Of a stretch of 64,000 bases of DNA, positions 48,138 through 58,792 are shown piece by piece (the stretch's first letter is position 1; each line of letters opens with the position of its first letter). The position numbers and the translations under genes were made by a program. The stretch is from Sediminicoccus rosea (GTDB lineage Bacteria; Pseudomonadota; Alphaproteobacteria; Acetobacterales; Acetobacteraceae). The notes under the pieces were generated by a model. That model did not search any database. It was not told the origin of the DNA and worked only from the letters and a program-made list of their open reading frames with translations. Location: the NCBI RefSeq assembly GCF_033547095.1, contig NZ_CP137852.1, positions 4,613,001 through 4,677,000 of the forward strand, read 5' to 3'.

Positions 48138-48656
48138 ATGATCACGCCCGCCTGGGCCAGGGCCATGGCCGCTTATAATGCCGAGATGAACCGCCGCCTC
48201 TACAGGGCGGCGGGAGCGCTGGACGACGCCGCCCGCCGCGCCCAACGCGGTGCCTTCTTCGGCAGCATCCACGGCACGCTCTGCCACCTGCTCTGGGGCG
48301 ATACGGTCTGGATGCACCGCTTCGCCGGCTGGGAAAGGCCACCCACCGGCATTCCCGGCAGCCCCGCCTGGATCACCGACTGGGAGGACCTGACCACCCG
48401 TCGCACCCAGGCCGATGCCGGCATCGAGGCCTGGGCCGCCGGCCTCACGCCGGCCGATCTCGAGGGCGACCTCAGCTGGTTCAGCGGCGCCACGGGCCAG
48501 GAGATGCGGCGGCCGCGCTGGCTGCTGGTCACCCACATGTTCAACCACCAGACGCATCATCGCGGCCAGGCGCATGCGCTGGTCACCGCCGCCGGCGCCC
48601 GCACCGAGGACACGGACCTGCCCTGGGTCATCCCGCCGGAAGCCTGGGCGGGTTGA
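48138..48656 (+). CDS. DinB family metal-binding protein
   Basis: The 172-aa four-helix DinB/YfiT protein has candidate metal histidines at about His50 (HGTLCHLLWGDTVWMHRF) and His137/His141 (FNHQTHHRGQAH). Members are thiol-S-transferases or of unknown function. It starts 17 bp after the YbjN-like gene in the same direction. Confidence 0.92.
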   Translation: MITPAWARAMAAYNAEMNRRLYRAAGALDDAARRAQRGAFFGSIHGTLCHLLWGDTVWMHRFAGWERPPTGIPGSPAWITDWEDLTTRRTQADAGIEAWAAGLTPADLEGDLSWFSGATGQEMRRPRWLLVTHMFNHQTHHRGQAHALVTAAGARTEDTDLPWVIPPEAWAG

Positions 48657-48709
48657 GACCTGGGGGGGCTGATTCACGCCCCGGCGTTTCCACCATGGAG
48701 GATCAGGCT

Positions 48710-49237
48710 CTAGCTGCGCCGCCCCGGGCTGATCTCGTTCGCCGCCATGCCCGCCGCGGCCGAGACGATGGGCAGGCGCGGCAGGTCGCCCAGCCGGCGC
48801 AGCACCTCTTGCGGCGGAACGGTGAAGTTGGGGCCGGTCAGCGCCGCCAGCGCCTGCGCCTGGCTGCCCTCGCGCAGCGCCACGCTGGCCCGGCGCAGCA
48901 GGATCTCCACATCCGCGTTCCGGGCGCCCGGCGCGATGCCCAGCGCCGCCCGCATCTCGGCGACGGCCGATTGCAGGGTCTGACTGGTCGCGGGGTTGCT
49001 GGGCACGCTGTAGATCGGGTTCTCGCGGAAGCTGCGGGCCAGGAATTCCAGCTGCGCCGCCGCCATGGCCGCGCCTGCCGGGTCGCCCTGCCAGCGCGAG
49101 GTATCGCCCAGGTTGCGCGGCGCGAAGAGGGCGGCGCCGCGCACCGGGTCACCGAAGCCGCCCATGTAATCCGTCACCGGATCAATGTCGCAGGCGGCGA
49201 GGATGAGGGGCAGAACCAGCATGGTGCGACGTTTCAT
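48710..49237 (-). CDS. Putative lipoprotein, unknown
   Basis: The 175-aa product starts MKRRTMLVLPLILAACD, a lipoprotein signal with lipid Cys at about residue 16. The mature part is helical (AAAQLEFLARSFRENPIYSVPS, LGIAPGARNADVEILLRRAS) with no other cysteine. No family is recognised. It is divergent from hisZ across 78 bp and is preceded by AAGGAG. Confidence 0.75.
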   Translation of the reverse strand: MKRRTMLVLPLILAACDIDPVTDYMGGFGDPVRGAALFAPRNLGDTSRWQGDPAGAAMAAAQLEFLARSFRENPIYSVPSNPATSQTLQSAVAEMRAALGIAPGARNADVEILLRRASVALREGSQAQALAALTGPNFTVPPQEVLRRLGDLPRLPIVSAAAGMAANEISPGRRS

Positions 49238-49315
49238 GGAAACTCCTTCGAGGGTCACCCATGCCATGCCGGCATCTTGCCGGTCAGCATGCCCCCTGTC
49301 ACAGATGGTAACCGC

Positions 49316-50473
49316 ATGAATGACGGATCCTCCCTGACCACCCCGCCCGGGCTGCTGCCGGCCGGGCTGATGGACCTGCTGCCGCCCCAGGCAGAGCGGG
49401 AGGCCGCGCTCATCGAGGCGCTGATGGAGGGCTTCGCCCGCTACGGCTATGAGCGCGTGAAGCCGCCCCTGCTGGAATTCGAGGAAGGCCTGCTGGGCGG
49501 CTCCGGCGCCGCCGTGGCCGAGCAGACCTTCCGCCTGATGGACCCGGTCAGCCAGCGCATGATGGGTCTGCGCGCCGACACCACGCCCCAGGTCGCGCGC
49601 ATCGCGGCCACGCGGCTCGGCCAGCAGACCCGGCCACTGCGCCTCTGCTATGCCGGCCAGGTGCTGCGGGTGCGGGGCAGCGAACTCGCCCCCTCCCGCC
49701 AATTGGCCCAGGCCGGCGTGGAGCTGATCGGCGGCGCAGCGCCGGAGGCCGATGCCGAGGTCGCGCTGGTCGCCGCCGAGGCGCTGGCGCGGGTGGGTGT
49801 GACCGGCATCACGCTGGACGTGACGCTGCCGCGCATGGCGCAGGCCCTGCTGGATGCCGCCGGGATCGAGGATGCGCTGGCCCAGCGCCTGATCCGCGCG
49901 CTGGATCGCAAGGACGCCGCCGCCGTCACGGCGCTGGCCGAGGGCGCCGGGCCCGTGGCCCTGCTGCTGCCCCGCCTGCTGGCCGCCGCGGGCCCGGCCG
50001 GGCCCGCGCTCGCCGTGCTGCGTGACGCCGAACTGCCCGAGGCGGCACGTGCCATCGCCGAGAATGCGGCGCGCATCATCGAGGCGATCGCGGCGCGCGC
50101 CCCCGGCCTGCGCATCACGCTCGATCCCGTGGAATTCCGTGGCTTCCGCTATCATGTGGGCGTCGCCTTCACGATCTTCGGCCCCGGCCAGTCGGGCGAG
50201 CTGGCCAAGGGCGGGCGCTACCTCTCCGCGAATGACGAGCCGGCGACGGGCATGACGCTCTACCCCGATGCCGTGCTGCGCGCGGCCCCGCCCGCCCCGC
50301 CCCGGCCGCGCTGCTTCCTGCCGCTCGGCACGCCGGCCGCCGCGGGTGCCGCGCTCCGCGAACAGGGTTTCGCCACCGTCGCGGCCCTGGCCGCCGAGGA
50401 TGCGCCGGGCGCCCTCCGTTGCACCCATGTCTGGGATGGCGCAAACCCCGTCCCGCTGGTTCAGAAAGGTTAA
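49316..50473 (+). CDS. hisZ: ATP phosphoribosyltransferase regulatory subunit
   Basis: The 385-aa HisRS-like protein regulates short-form HisG in histidine synthesis. It begins [23 protein letters not shown]. The aminoacyl-synthetase-like motifs are visible as [17 protein letters not shown] and GGRYLSAND, and the anticodon-binding domain is absent, as expected. It lies 5 bp before purA, the usual alphaproteobacterial order. Confidence 0.94.
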   Translation: MNDGSSLTTPPGLLPAGLMDLLPPQAEREAALIEALMEGFARYGYERVKPPLLEFEEGLLGGSGAAVAEQTFRLMDPVSQRMMGLRADTTPQVARIAATRLGQQTRPLRLCYAGQVLRVRGSELAPSRQLAQAGVELIGGAAPEADAEVALVAAEALARVGVTGITLDVTLPRMAQALLDAAGIEDALAQRLIRALDRKDAAAVTALAEGAGPVALLLPRLLAAAGPAGPALAVLRDAELPEAARAIAENAARIIEAIAARAPGLRITLDPVEFRGFRYHVGVAFTIFGPGQSGELAKGGRYLSANDEPATGMTLYPDAVLRAAPPAPPRPRCFLPLGTPAAAGAALREQGFATVAALAAEDAPGALRCTHVWDGANPVPLVQKG

Positions 50474-50478
50474 GCGTT

Positions 50479-51768
<1,290 letters not shown>

Positions 51769-51826
51769 CGCCGGCCCCGCTTCGCCGCCTAACCTCCCCG
51801 CAGAAGAACACGGTGGGGAGGCCCCA

Positions 51827-53509
51827 ATGAGCGGCGAGGCATTCAAACAGGCGCGCGACCTTCTCTTCGCCCATCGCGGCAACTACGCGGCGGCGCATCG
51901 CGATTTCCGCTGGCCCGCGATGGAGCGCTTCAACTACGCGCTGGACTGGTTCGATACCGAACTGGCCCGCGGCCCGCTCGGCAACAGCGAGGCGCTGCGG
52001 ATTCTCGGCGATGGCGCCACCACCCGCAGCTTCGCCCAGCTTTCCGCCGATTCCAGCCGCCTCGCCAATGGGCTGCGCGCCATGGGCGTGAAGCGCGGCG
52101 ACCGCATCCTGATGATGCTCGGCAACATCGCGCCGCTATGGGAGACGATGCTGGCGGCGCAGAAGCTGGGCGCCGTCGTCATCCCCGCGACCACGCTGCT
52201 CACCCCCGCCGACCTGAAGGACCGGTTCGAGCGCGGCCGTGTACAGCATGTGGTGGCGACCGGCGCCGATGCGCGGAAATTCGACGGGCTGGATCCGAAG
52301 GTCTCGCGCATCGCCGTCGGCGGCGCCTCGGGCTGGGTGGATTACGACGCGCTGCTCGAAAACAGCGCCGATTTCACGCCCCAGGGTGTCACCCATGCGC
52401 GCGACCCGCTGCTGCTCTATTTCACCTCCGGCACCACGGCGAAGCCGAAGCTCGTGCTGCATGACCAGTGCTCCTACCCGGTGGGCCACCTGATCACGAT
52501 GTATTGGCTGGGGCTGCAGCCGGGGGACCTGCATTTCAACATCTCCTCGCCCGGCTGGGCGAAGCATGCCTGGAGCAATGTCTTCGCCCCCTGGAATGCG
52601 GGCGCCACCATCCTCATCAACAACCAGCCGCGCTTCGATGCGCGCGCGACGCTGGAGACGATGGCCGCGCAGGGGGTGAACACCTTCTGCGCGCCGCCCA
52701 CCGTCTGGCGGATGATGGTGCAGCAGGACATGGCGCCGCACCGGGGCGCCTTGCGCGAACTCTGCTCGGCGGGCGAGCCGCTGAACCCCGAGGTGATCGA
52801 GCATGTCCAGAAGATCTGGGGCATGACCATCCGCGAGGGCTATGGCCAGACCGAGACGACCCTGCAGATCGCGAGCTTCCCGGGCCAGAAGGTCAAGCCC
52901 GGCAGCATGGGCCAGGAATCGCCCGGCTACCGCATCCGCCTGCTGAACCCGGACGACCAGGAGGTGGAGGAAGGCGAGGTCTCGATCATGCTCGACCCCC
53001 CGCCCATGGGCCTCATGCAGGGCTACCAGAATGATGACGGCAGCTTCGTGCCGCTGGGTTCCATCGCCTATCGCACCGGTGATGTCGCAACGCGCGATGC
53101 CGAAGGCTACTTCACCTACGTCGGCCGCGCGGATGACGTGTTCAAAGCGTCCGACTACCGCATCTCGCCCTTCGAGCTGGAGAGCGCGCTGATCGAGCAT
53201 GAGGCGGTGGTGGAAGCCGCTGTGGTGCCCGCCCCCGATGCGGTGCGGCTGGCCGTGCCCAAGGGCTACATCGTGCTGGCCGAGGGCGTGGAGGCGGACC
53301 GCGCCACCATGCTCTCCATCTTCCAGCACCTGCGCGAACGCCTCTCCCCCTACAAGCGCCTGCGCCGCCTCGAGGTCTATGACCTGCCGAAGACGATCTC
53401 GGGGAAGATCCGCCGCGTGGAGCTGCGCCAGATCGAGGAGAAGCGCTTCGCCACCGGCGCCCGCGGGGAGGCCGAGTTCCGCGAGGAGGATTTCCCGGAG
53501 TTGCGCTGA
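51827..53509 (+). CDS. AMP-forming acyl-CoA synthetase (ANL family)
   Basis: The 560-aa ligase has the P-loop YFTSGTTAKPKLVLH, EGYGQTETTL, YRTGDVA and the C-terminal catalytic lysine in PKTISGKIRR. It resembles medium-chain or benzoate-type ligases more than AcsA. The substrate is unknown. The ATG at 51827 has GGGGAGG upstream. Its stop overlaps the ATG of a TPR gene by one base (TGATG), so both are translated together. Confidence 0.9.
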   Translation: MSGEAFKQARDLLFAHRGNYAAAHRDFRWPAMERFNYALDWFDTELARGPLGNSEALRILGDGATTRSFAQLSADSSRLANGLRAMGVKRGDRILMMLGNIAPLWETMLAAQKLGAVVIPATTLLTPADLKDRFERGRVQHVVATGADARKFDGLDPKVSRIAVGGASGWVDYDALLENSADFTPQGVTHARDPLLLYFTSGTTAKPKLVLHDQCSYPVGHLITMYWLGLQPGDLHFNISSPGWAKHAWSNVFAPWNAGATILINNQPRFDARATLETMAAQGVNTFCAPPTVWRMMVQQDMAPHRGALRELCSAGEPLNPEVIEHVQKIWGMTIREGYGQTETTLQIASFPGQKVKPGSMGQESPGYRIRLLNPDDQEVEEGEVSIMLDPPPMGLMQGYQNDDGSFVPLGSIAYRTGDVATRDAEGYFTYVGRADDVFKASDYRISPFELESALIEHEAVVEAAVVPAPDAVRLAVPKGYIVLAEGVEADRATMLSIFQHLRERLSPYKRLRRLEVYDLPKTISGKIRRVELRQIEEKRFATGARGEAEFREEDFPELR

Positions 53510-54816
53510 TGCTGAGCGACCCCTACGGCCTGCCGCTCACCACCGCCTCGGACGCGGCGCGGGACGCGCATGCGCGCGGGCTCGATCGCGTACTCACGCA
53601 ATATGACGGCATCGTGGAAGCCTTCGACGAAGCCATCGCGGCTGATCCGGGCTTCGCGCTGGCGCATGTCGGCCGCGCCCAGGGGCTGCTGCTGCGCGGC
53701 GAGACGGCGGCGGCGGCCGAGGCGCTCGCCACCGCGGAATCGCTCGCCGGCGGCGTCACGGCGCGCGAGGCGAGCCAGATCGCCTTCTATCGCACGCTGA
53801 TGACGCGGCCGATCGAAGCCGCCATCGCGGCGCTGGAGGCGCATGTCGAAGCCTGGCCGCGCGATGCCATGGTGCTGAACACCAATGCCAACCCGAACGG
53901 GCTGCTCGGCTCCTCCGGCCAGGTCGGGCAGAAGGCTCGGCTCGCGGCCATGATGGATCGCCTGGCGCCGCATTACGGGGAGGATTGGTGGTTCGCCTCC
54001 GCCCATGCCATGGCGCTGAACGAGACGGGCCAACATGCCGCGGCGCGCAGCCGCATCGAGGTCTCTTTCGCGCGGCGGCCGGATTCCGCCTGGGTCGCGC
54101 ATTCCCGCGCGCATCTCTGCTACGAGCAGGGCGAGGGGGATGCGGCGCGCGCCTTCCTGCGGGAATGGCTCCGGGCCTATCCGCGCGGCGGCGTGCTGCA
54201 CGGGCATCTGCACTGGCACCTGGCGCTCGGCGAGCTGGAGGCGGGTGAGACGGAGGCGGCGCTGGCGCTCTACCGCGCCGCCTTCTCGCTGGAGGGCGGC
54301 AGCGGCACCGCGCGGCAGAAGCTGCAGGACGCATCCTCCTTCCTCTGGCGTTGGGAGCTGGCGGGGCAGCCGCGCGACGATGCGGCCTGGATGGCGCTGC
54401 GCGATTTCGCCCGCGCGCATTTCCCCCGCCCCGGCATCGCCTTCGCCGACCTGCATGTGATGCTGGCCGAGGCCGTGGCCGGCGATGCGGCGGCGCTCGA
54501 ATCCCGCATCGCGCAGATGGCGGCGCTGGCCGAAGCCGGGCGCTATCCCTCAGGGCCGGTCATCCCGGCCATCTCTCGCGCCTTCCTGGCCTATGGGCGG
54601 CGTGACTTCGCCAGCGTGATCGAGACGCTGGAGCCGCTGCTGCCGCAGAGCGAGCGCATCGGCGGCAGCCGCGCCCAGACCGACCTGGTGGAATTCACGC
54701 TGCTGCGCGCCTGCGCCGAGGCGGGGCGGGCGGAGGATGCCCGCCGCATCCTGGAGGCGCGGCGGGCCGGGCCGGCGGCGGTGCCGGTCGCGGGGGTGGC
54801 CTCGCATCACGGCTGA
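53509..54816 (+). CDS. Tetratricopeptide-repeat protein
   Basis: The 435-aa cytosolic all-helical protein has TPR-like helices throughout (AFDEAIAADPGFALAHVGRAQGLL, AHSRAHLCYEQGEGDAARAFL, HLALGELEAGETEAALALYRAAF). It resembles the TTC38-type repeat family (NPNGLLGSSG, HWHLALGELE). It is coupled to the acyl-CoA ligase, suggesting a scaffold or accessory role in the same pathway. Confidence 0.82.
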   Translation: MLSDPYGLPLTTASDAARDAHARGLDRVLTQYDGIVEAFDEAIAADPGFALAHVGRAQGLLLRGETAAAAEALATAESLAGGVTAREASQIAFYRTLMTRPIEAAIAALEAHVEAWPRDAMVLNTNANPNGLLGSSGQVGQKARLAAMMDRLAPHYGEDWWFASAHAMALNETGQHAAARSRIEVSFARRPDSAWVAHSRAHLCYEQGEGDAARAFLREWLRAYPRGGVLHGHLHWHLALGELEAGETEAALALYRAAFSLEGGSGTARQKLQDASSFLWRWELAGQPRDDAAWMALRDFARAHFPRPGIAFADLHVMLAEAVAGDAAALESRIAQMAALAEAGRYPSGPVIPAISRAFLAYGRRDFASVIETLEPLLPQSERIGGSRAQTDLVEFTLLRACAEAGRAEDARRILEARRAGPAAVPVAGVASHHG

Positions 54817-54917
54817 TAGGCACGGGCTGTCACGATGGTCGGACAGACCGATTGGCGCCGCGCCGCATTGCCCGCCATGATCGCCGCATCTGTTGTTGCC
54901 CCAGCGGAAAACCATTC

Positions 54918-55337
54918 ATGTCCAAGCTTCCCGGCCTCGTCGCGCTCGCCAGCCTCGCGGTGATCCTCCCGGCCCAGGCGCAAAACATCCCGTTCAACGC
55001 CATCACCATCACGATACCGGGCAATTCCCCCTGCCGCGTGACCCCCGTCAGCATCACGACGGGCAAGAGCGCGAGCGATGTCCGGTTCACCTTCACGAAT
55101 GCGGGCGCCTCCCCCATCAGCTTCACCCTCCGGCTGACGATCTCGGGCATGAGTGCCGGCAGCAGCTTCTCCCGCACGCTGCCTGACGTGGCGTTCAGCG
55201 CGCGCCCGACAGGTTCGAACACCGTCGAGATCGGCGGGCTGGGCACGCCCCTTTCCTCGCTCGCCAGCCCGGCGGCGACGGCGGTGCTGGTGAACTGCGT
55301 CAATGCGGCCGGCAATCGCCCCTTGGCCAACATGTAG
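54918..55337 (+). CDS. Secreted two-cysteine protein, first of a tandem pair
   Basis: The 139-aa protein has a signal peptide ending PAQAQ. The mature part is about 117 aa, beta-rich and Ser/Thr-rich, with one Cys near the start (NSPCRVTP) and one near the end (VLVNCVN), which could form a disulfide linking both ends. It is a paralogue of the next gene: both have PAQAQ..IP..AITI, ISF and SG segments in register. No known family was recognised. Confidence 0.75.
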   Translation: MSKLPGLVALASLAVILPAQAQNIPFNAITITIPGNSPCRVTPVSITTGKSASDVRFTFTNAGASPISFTLRLTISGMSAGSSFSRTLPDVAFSARPTGSNTVEIGGLGTPLSSLASPAATAVLVNCVNAAGNRPLANM

Positions 55338-55399
55338 GGTGCATCCCGCGGCCTGCCTCCCCCTCAAGCCGGCCTGACGCCGGAACTGGAGCCCATCTC

Positions 55400-55819
55400 G
55401 TGCTTGTTCGCTTCGCCTTTCCCGCGCTCCTCGCCCTCGCCTTCGCGCTGCCCGCCCAGGCGCAATTCGCCATCCCCGCCACGGCGATCACGCTCAACTA
55501 CAGCAACAACAACGGCTGCACGCTCTCGCCCAGGCAGGTCTACTCGATCGGCACGGACCAGCTGGTTGTCAGCCTGAACAATGATCACCCGACCAACTGG
55601 ATCTCCTTCAGCGTCCAGGTCGTCCTCAGCGGCACAGGCTTCAGCCGGACCATCCAGAGCCAGTCCACGGGCTCGCTCGGGCCGGGCTCCCTGGTCGTTC
55701 CGATCCGCAGCCTCACGCCCGCCCTGCCCACCAGCATCGCCAATGCCAGCGCCACCGTGACCGTGCAGACCTGCTCCCAGGCGCCGGACCCGAGCGGCCC
55801 GCGCCGCAACTGGCGCTGA
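55400..55819 (+). CDS. Secreted two-cysteine protein, second of a tandem pair
   Basis: The 139-aa product from a GTG start has a signal peptide (LVRFAFPALLALAFALPAQAQ). The mature part carries Cys in NNGCTLSP and VQTCSQAP, matching its upstream neighbour in length, cysteine placement and the pattern I-A-x-A-T-x-T-V before the last Cys. A basic tail follows (PRRNWR). The fold looks like a small beta-sandwich. Confidence 0.72.
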   Translation: MLVRFAFPALLALAFALPAQAQFAIPATAITLNYSNNNGCTLSPRQVYSIGTDQLVVSLNNDHPTNWISFSVQVVLSGTGFSRTIQSQSTGSLGPGSLVVPIRSLTPALPTSIANASATVTVQTCSQAPDPSGPRRNWR

Positions 55820-55831
55820 ACCCCGCACCGC

Positions 55832-56293
55832 TCAGCCCATGGTGACGCCGTATTGCCGGCAGATCTCGATGATCTGCGGCGGTGCGAGCCCGCCGGGCGC
55901 GGCCTGGCCGGCGCGGTCGAAATGGCGGAACATTTCCAGGGCCTGGATGCCCGGTGCCGCCAGCACCAGCAGCCGCACCGGCCGGTCCGTGTCGTTGCGG
56001 AAGCCATGCGGCACGCCCGCGGGCAATTGCGCCGTGCCGCCCGCCGTTAGCCGGGCCTCGCCATGGGCGCTCAGCAGCGTCAGTTCACCCTCCAGCAGGA
56101 ACAGGGCCTCGTGGTCCACCGCGTGGCTGTGCGGCGGCACGACATAGCCCGGCGGGACGACGTGATCGGCGAGCAGGAAGCCGACCACCTCTGGCCTGGT
56201 CTTCGCCACCAGGCTCGCGCCGAACACATCGAGCACCTCGCCCTCCGCGGCGGCCAGCACGCCCACCGCCGCCTTGGTCCTTGCATCCATCAT
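55832..56293 (-). CDS. Cupin-domain protein
   Basis: The 153-aa protein has the cupin metal motif VPPHSHAVDHEALFLLEGELTLL and the second motif QLPAGVPHGFRNDTDRPV. The C-terminal tail has an IIEICRQYGV helix. It is divergent from a LysR gene, its likely regulator. The first of two adjacent ATGs at 56293 follows GGAGGAGA. Confidence 0.85.
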   Translation of the reverse strand: MMDARTKAAVGVLAAAEGEVLDVFGASLVAKTRPEVVGFLLADHVVPPGYVVPPHSHAVDHEALFLLEGELTLLSAHGEARLTAGGTAQLPAGVPHGFRNDTDRPVRLLVLAAPGIQALEMFRHFDRAGQAAPGGLAPPQIIEICRQYGVTMG

Positions 56294-56374
56294 GATCGTC
56301 TCCTCCGTCTTCGCGCCTCTCCTGCGCCGGGCCGAGGTTGCGCGCATGCGGCCGGCCGGCACAGCCAGCGCTTC

Positions 56375-56408
56375 TGGACAGGCCGTCCACCAGGGCGAAC
56401 AATCGCCC
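56375..56408. promoter_or_regulatory. Two inverted repeats in the cupin/LysR divergent region
   Basis: TGGAC-N5-GTCCA (56375-56389) and GGGCGA-N4-TCGCCC (56393-56408) lie in the 116-bp space, the second directly before the LysR ATG. They are candidate LysR sites, but neither shows a clean T-N11-A. Confidence 0.35.
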
Positions 56409-56409
56409 G

Positions 56410-57297
56410 ATGAGCGCTTTCGCGGGGATCGAGGCCTTCGTGCGCGTGGTGGAGGCAGGCAGCTTCACCACCGCCGCGCAGCGCCTGCAGACCGCCAAAT
56501 CCTCGGTGAGCGCCGCGGTGCGCGGCTTGGAGGAGCGCCTGGGCGTGCGCCTCCTCGACCGCAGCACGCGCCGCGTGGAGCCGACCGAGGCGGGCCGCGT
56601 CTTCTACGCGCGCTGCCGCCGCCTGCTGGAGGAGGAGGCCGCCGCCCGGCTCGAGGCGCAGTCGCTGCAGGAGATGCCCGCCGGCCGGCTGCGCGTCGCG
56701 GCGCCGGAATGCTTCGCCGCCCGCCACCTCGTGCCCGGCCTCGCCAGCTTCCTGGCCCAGCACCCGGCGGTGGAGCTGGAACTGGCCGAATCCCCCGGCA
56801 ATGTCCGGCTCGTGGAGGATGGGTTCGACCTCGCCATCCGCGTCGTCGAGACGCCGGCCGAGGGGATGGTGGTGCGAAGGCTCGCAACCTCGCGCGTGGT
56901 GATCGTCGCCGCCCCCGGCTACCTCGCGCAGCATGGCGCGCCGCTGGTGCCGGGCGATGTCGCGGCGCATCGCTGCGTCGGCTTCGCCCCGCTGGCCTGG
57001 CGGGACACCTGGCGGCTGGGCGGCGAGAGCGTGCCGGTGCGCCCGGTCCTGCTGACCGACAACACGGAGACACTGCGCGCGGCGGCGCTGGCCGGCGTCG
57101 GGCTGGCGGCGGTGCCCGACTGGGCGGTGGCGGATGCGCTGGCGGCGGGCCTGCTTCAGCGCGTCCTGCCGGACCATCGTGCGGCGGAGAGCGGGATCTT
57201 CGCCGTCTATCCGACGAACCGGCTGATGATCCCCAAGGTGCGCGCCTTCGTGGACCATGTGGCGGCCGGCTTGCGCGCCCGGGGGCTGGCCGGCTGA
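56410..57297 (+). CDS. LysR family transcriptional regulator
   Basis: The 295-aa protein has the N-terminal helix-turn-helix (EAGSFTTAAQRLQTAKSSVSAAV, about 15-37) and an effector domain from about residue 90 (GRLRVAAPECFAARHLVPGL). It is divergent from the cupin gene and 46 bp upstream of an amidase gene, either of which could be its target. Confidence 0.92.
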   Translation: MSAFAGIEAFVRVVEAGSFTTAAQRLQTAKSSVSAAVRGLEERLGVRLLDRSTRRVEPTEAGRVFYARCRRLLEEEAAARLEAQSLQEMPAGRLRVAAPECFAARHLVPGLASFLAQHPAVELELAESPGNVRLVEDGFDLAIRVVETPAEGMVVRRLATSRVVIVAAPGYLAQHGAPLVPGDVAAHRCVGFAPLAWRDTWRLGGESVPVRPVLLTDNTETLRAAALAGVGLAAVPDWAVADALAAGLLQRVLPDHRAAESGIFAVYPTNRLMIPKVRAFVDHVAAGLRARGLAG

Positions 57298-57343
57298 GCC
57301 CAGCCCCCGTGACGCGCGCGGCGGGGCGGCGCATTCTGCATGC

Positions 57344-58738
57344 ATGACCCAGACCGACCCCGCCCTGATGGAAGCCGAGGCGCTTCTCGCCCTCTATGCC
57401 CGCCGCGCCCTTTCCCCCGTCGAGGCCCTGAAGGCCGTCACCGAGCGAATCGCGCGGATGAACCCCTGGGTGAATGCCTTTGCCGCGCTCAACCCGCGCG
57501 CCCTGCAGCAGGCGGGAGAGAGCGAGGCGCGCTGGGCCGCCGGGCGCCCCATGGGCGCGCTGGACGGTGTGCCGGTGACCGTGAAGGACCTGCTGCATGT
57601 GGCCGGCTTCCCGACCCGGCGCGGCAGCCGCACGACCGACGCCACGCCCGCCGCCGAGGATTCCCCCTCGGTGCTTGGGCTGAAGCTCGCCGGCGCCGTC
57701 ATCATCGGCAAGACGACCACCACGGAATTCGGCTGGAAATCGCCGGGCGACTGCCCGCTGCACGGCATCACCCGGAACCCGTGGAATCGCGAGCGCACGC
57801 CGGGCGGCTCCTCCTCCGGCGCGGGGGCGGCAGCGGCGGCCTGCTTCGGCCCTCTGCATATCGGCACGGATGCCGGCGGCTCCATCCGCATCCCGGCCGC
57901 CTTTTGCGGCGTGGTGGGAGTGAAGCCGAGCTTCGGCCGCATCCCGCAATGGCCGCTCGGCGCCTTCGCCAATGTCGCTGTCGCCGGCCCCATGGCGCGC
58001 AGCGTGCGCGACGCGGCGCTGATGATGAACGCCATGTCCCGGCATGACCTGCGCGACCCCTTCTGCCTGCCCGATGAGAAGCGCGACTGGCGGGACGGCA
58101 TCGAGGATGGCGTGGCCGGCATGCGCGTGGCGCTCGTCCGCCGCCTGGGCTTCGATGCGCCGCTGGACGCCGAGGGCGAGACCGCGCTGATGGCGGCCGC
58201 CCGCGCGCTGGAAGCCGCCGGCGCCATCGTCGAGGAAGCCGACCCGCAACTGCCCGACACGCGCGCCATCTTCGGCCGGGTCTGGGGGGTCGCACTCTCC
58301 CGCCTCGTGGCCTCGGTGCCGGAGGAGAAGCGCGCGCTGCTCGATGCCGGCATCGCAGAGGTGGCGGAGGCCGAGGGACGGATGAGCGCGGTGGATTTCC
58401 TCGGCGCCGATGCGCTGCGGATCGAGGCGGCGCACGCCATGGCGCGCTTCCACCAGCGCTACGACCTGATGCTCACGCCCTGCACGCCGACCGCCGCCTT
58501 CGCCGCCGACCAGCCGACGATTGATCCACGCATGGCGCTCTGGCGGGACTGGGCGCCCTGGACCTTCAGCCACAACCTGACGCGCCAGCCCGCCATCTCC
58601 GTGCCGGTCGGCCTGGATGCCGAGGGCATGCCGCGGGCGGTGCAGGTGGCCGCCGCGCTCTACCGCGACGACCTGGCCTTCCGCGGGGCGCGGGCCCTGG
58701 AAATCGCGTTCCAGTCCCCCGCCGCACCCGTCTTGTAA
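57344..58738 (+). CDS. Amidase (amidase-signature family)
   Basis: The 464-aa hydrolase has the full Ser-cisSer-Lys triad: Lys81 (TVKDLL), cis-Ser156 in GGSSSGAG and nucleophile Ser180 in GTDAGGSIRIPA. It cleaves an amide to acid and ammonia; GatA is excluded by context. The substrate is unknown. It is followed by a fumarylacetoacetase-like hydrolase, a Bug protein and a monooxygenase, suggesting a breakdown route. Confidence 0.9.
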   Translation: MTQTDPALMEAEALLALYARRALSPVEALKAVTERIARMNPWVNAFAALNPRALQQAGESEARWAAGRPMGALDGVPVTVKDLLHVAGFPTRRGSRTTDATPAAEDSPSVLGLKLAGAVIIGKTTTTEFGWKSPGDCPLHGITRNPWNRERTPGGSSSGAGAAAAACFGPLHIGTDAGGSIRIPAAFCGVVGVKPSFGRIPQWPLGAFANVAVAGPMARSVRDAALMMNAMSRHDLRDPFCLPDEKRDWRDGIEDGVAGMRVALVRRLGFDAPLDAEGETALMAAARALEAAGAIVEEADPQLPDTRAIFGRVWGVALSRLVASVPEEKRALLDAGIAEVAEAEGRMSAVDFLGADALRIEAAHAMARFHQRYDLMLTPCTPTAAFAADQPTIDPRMALWRDWAPWTFSHNLTRQPAISVPVGLDAEGMPRAVQVAAALYRDDLAFRGARALEIAFQSPAAPVL

Positions 58739-58792
58739 CGTCCGCGAAAAGATGCTTCACCCCCGCCACTCATTGTGACGGGGGCATGACAC

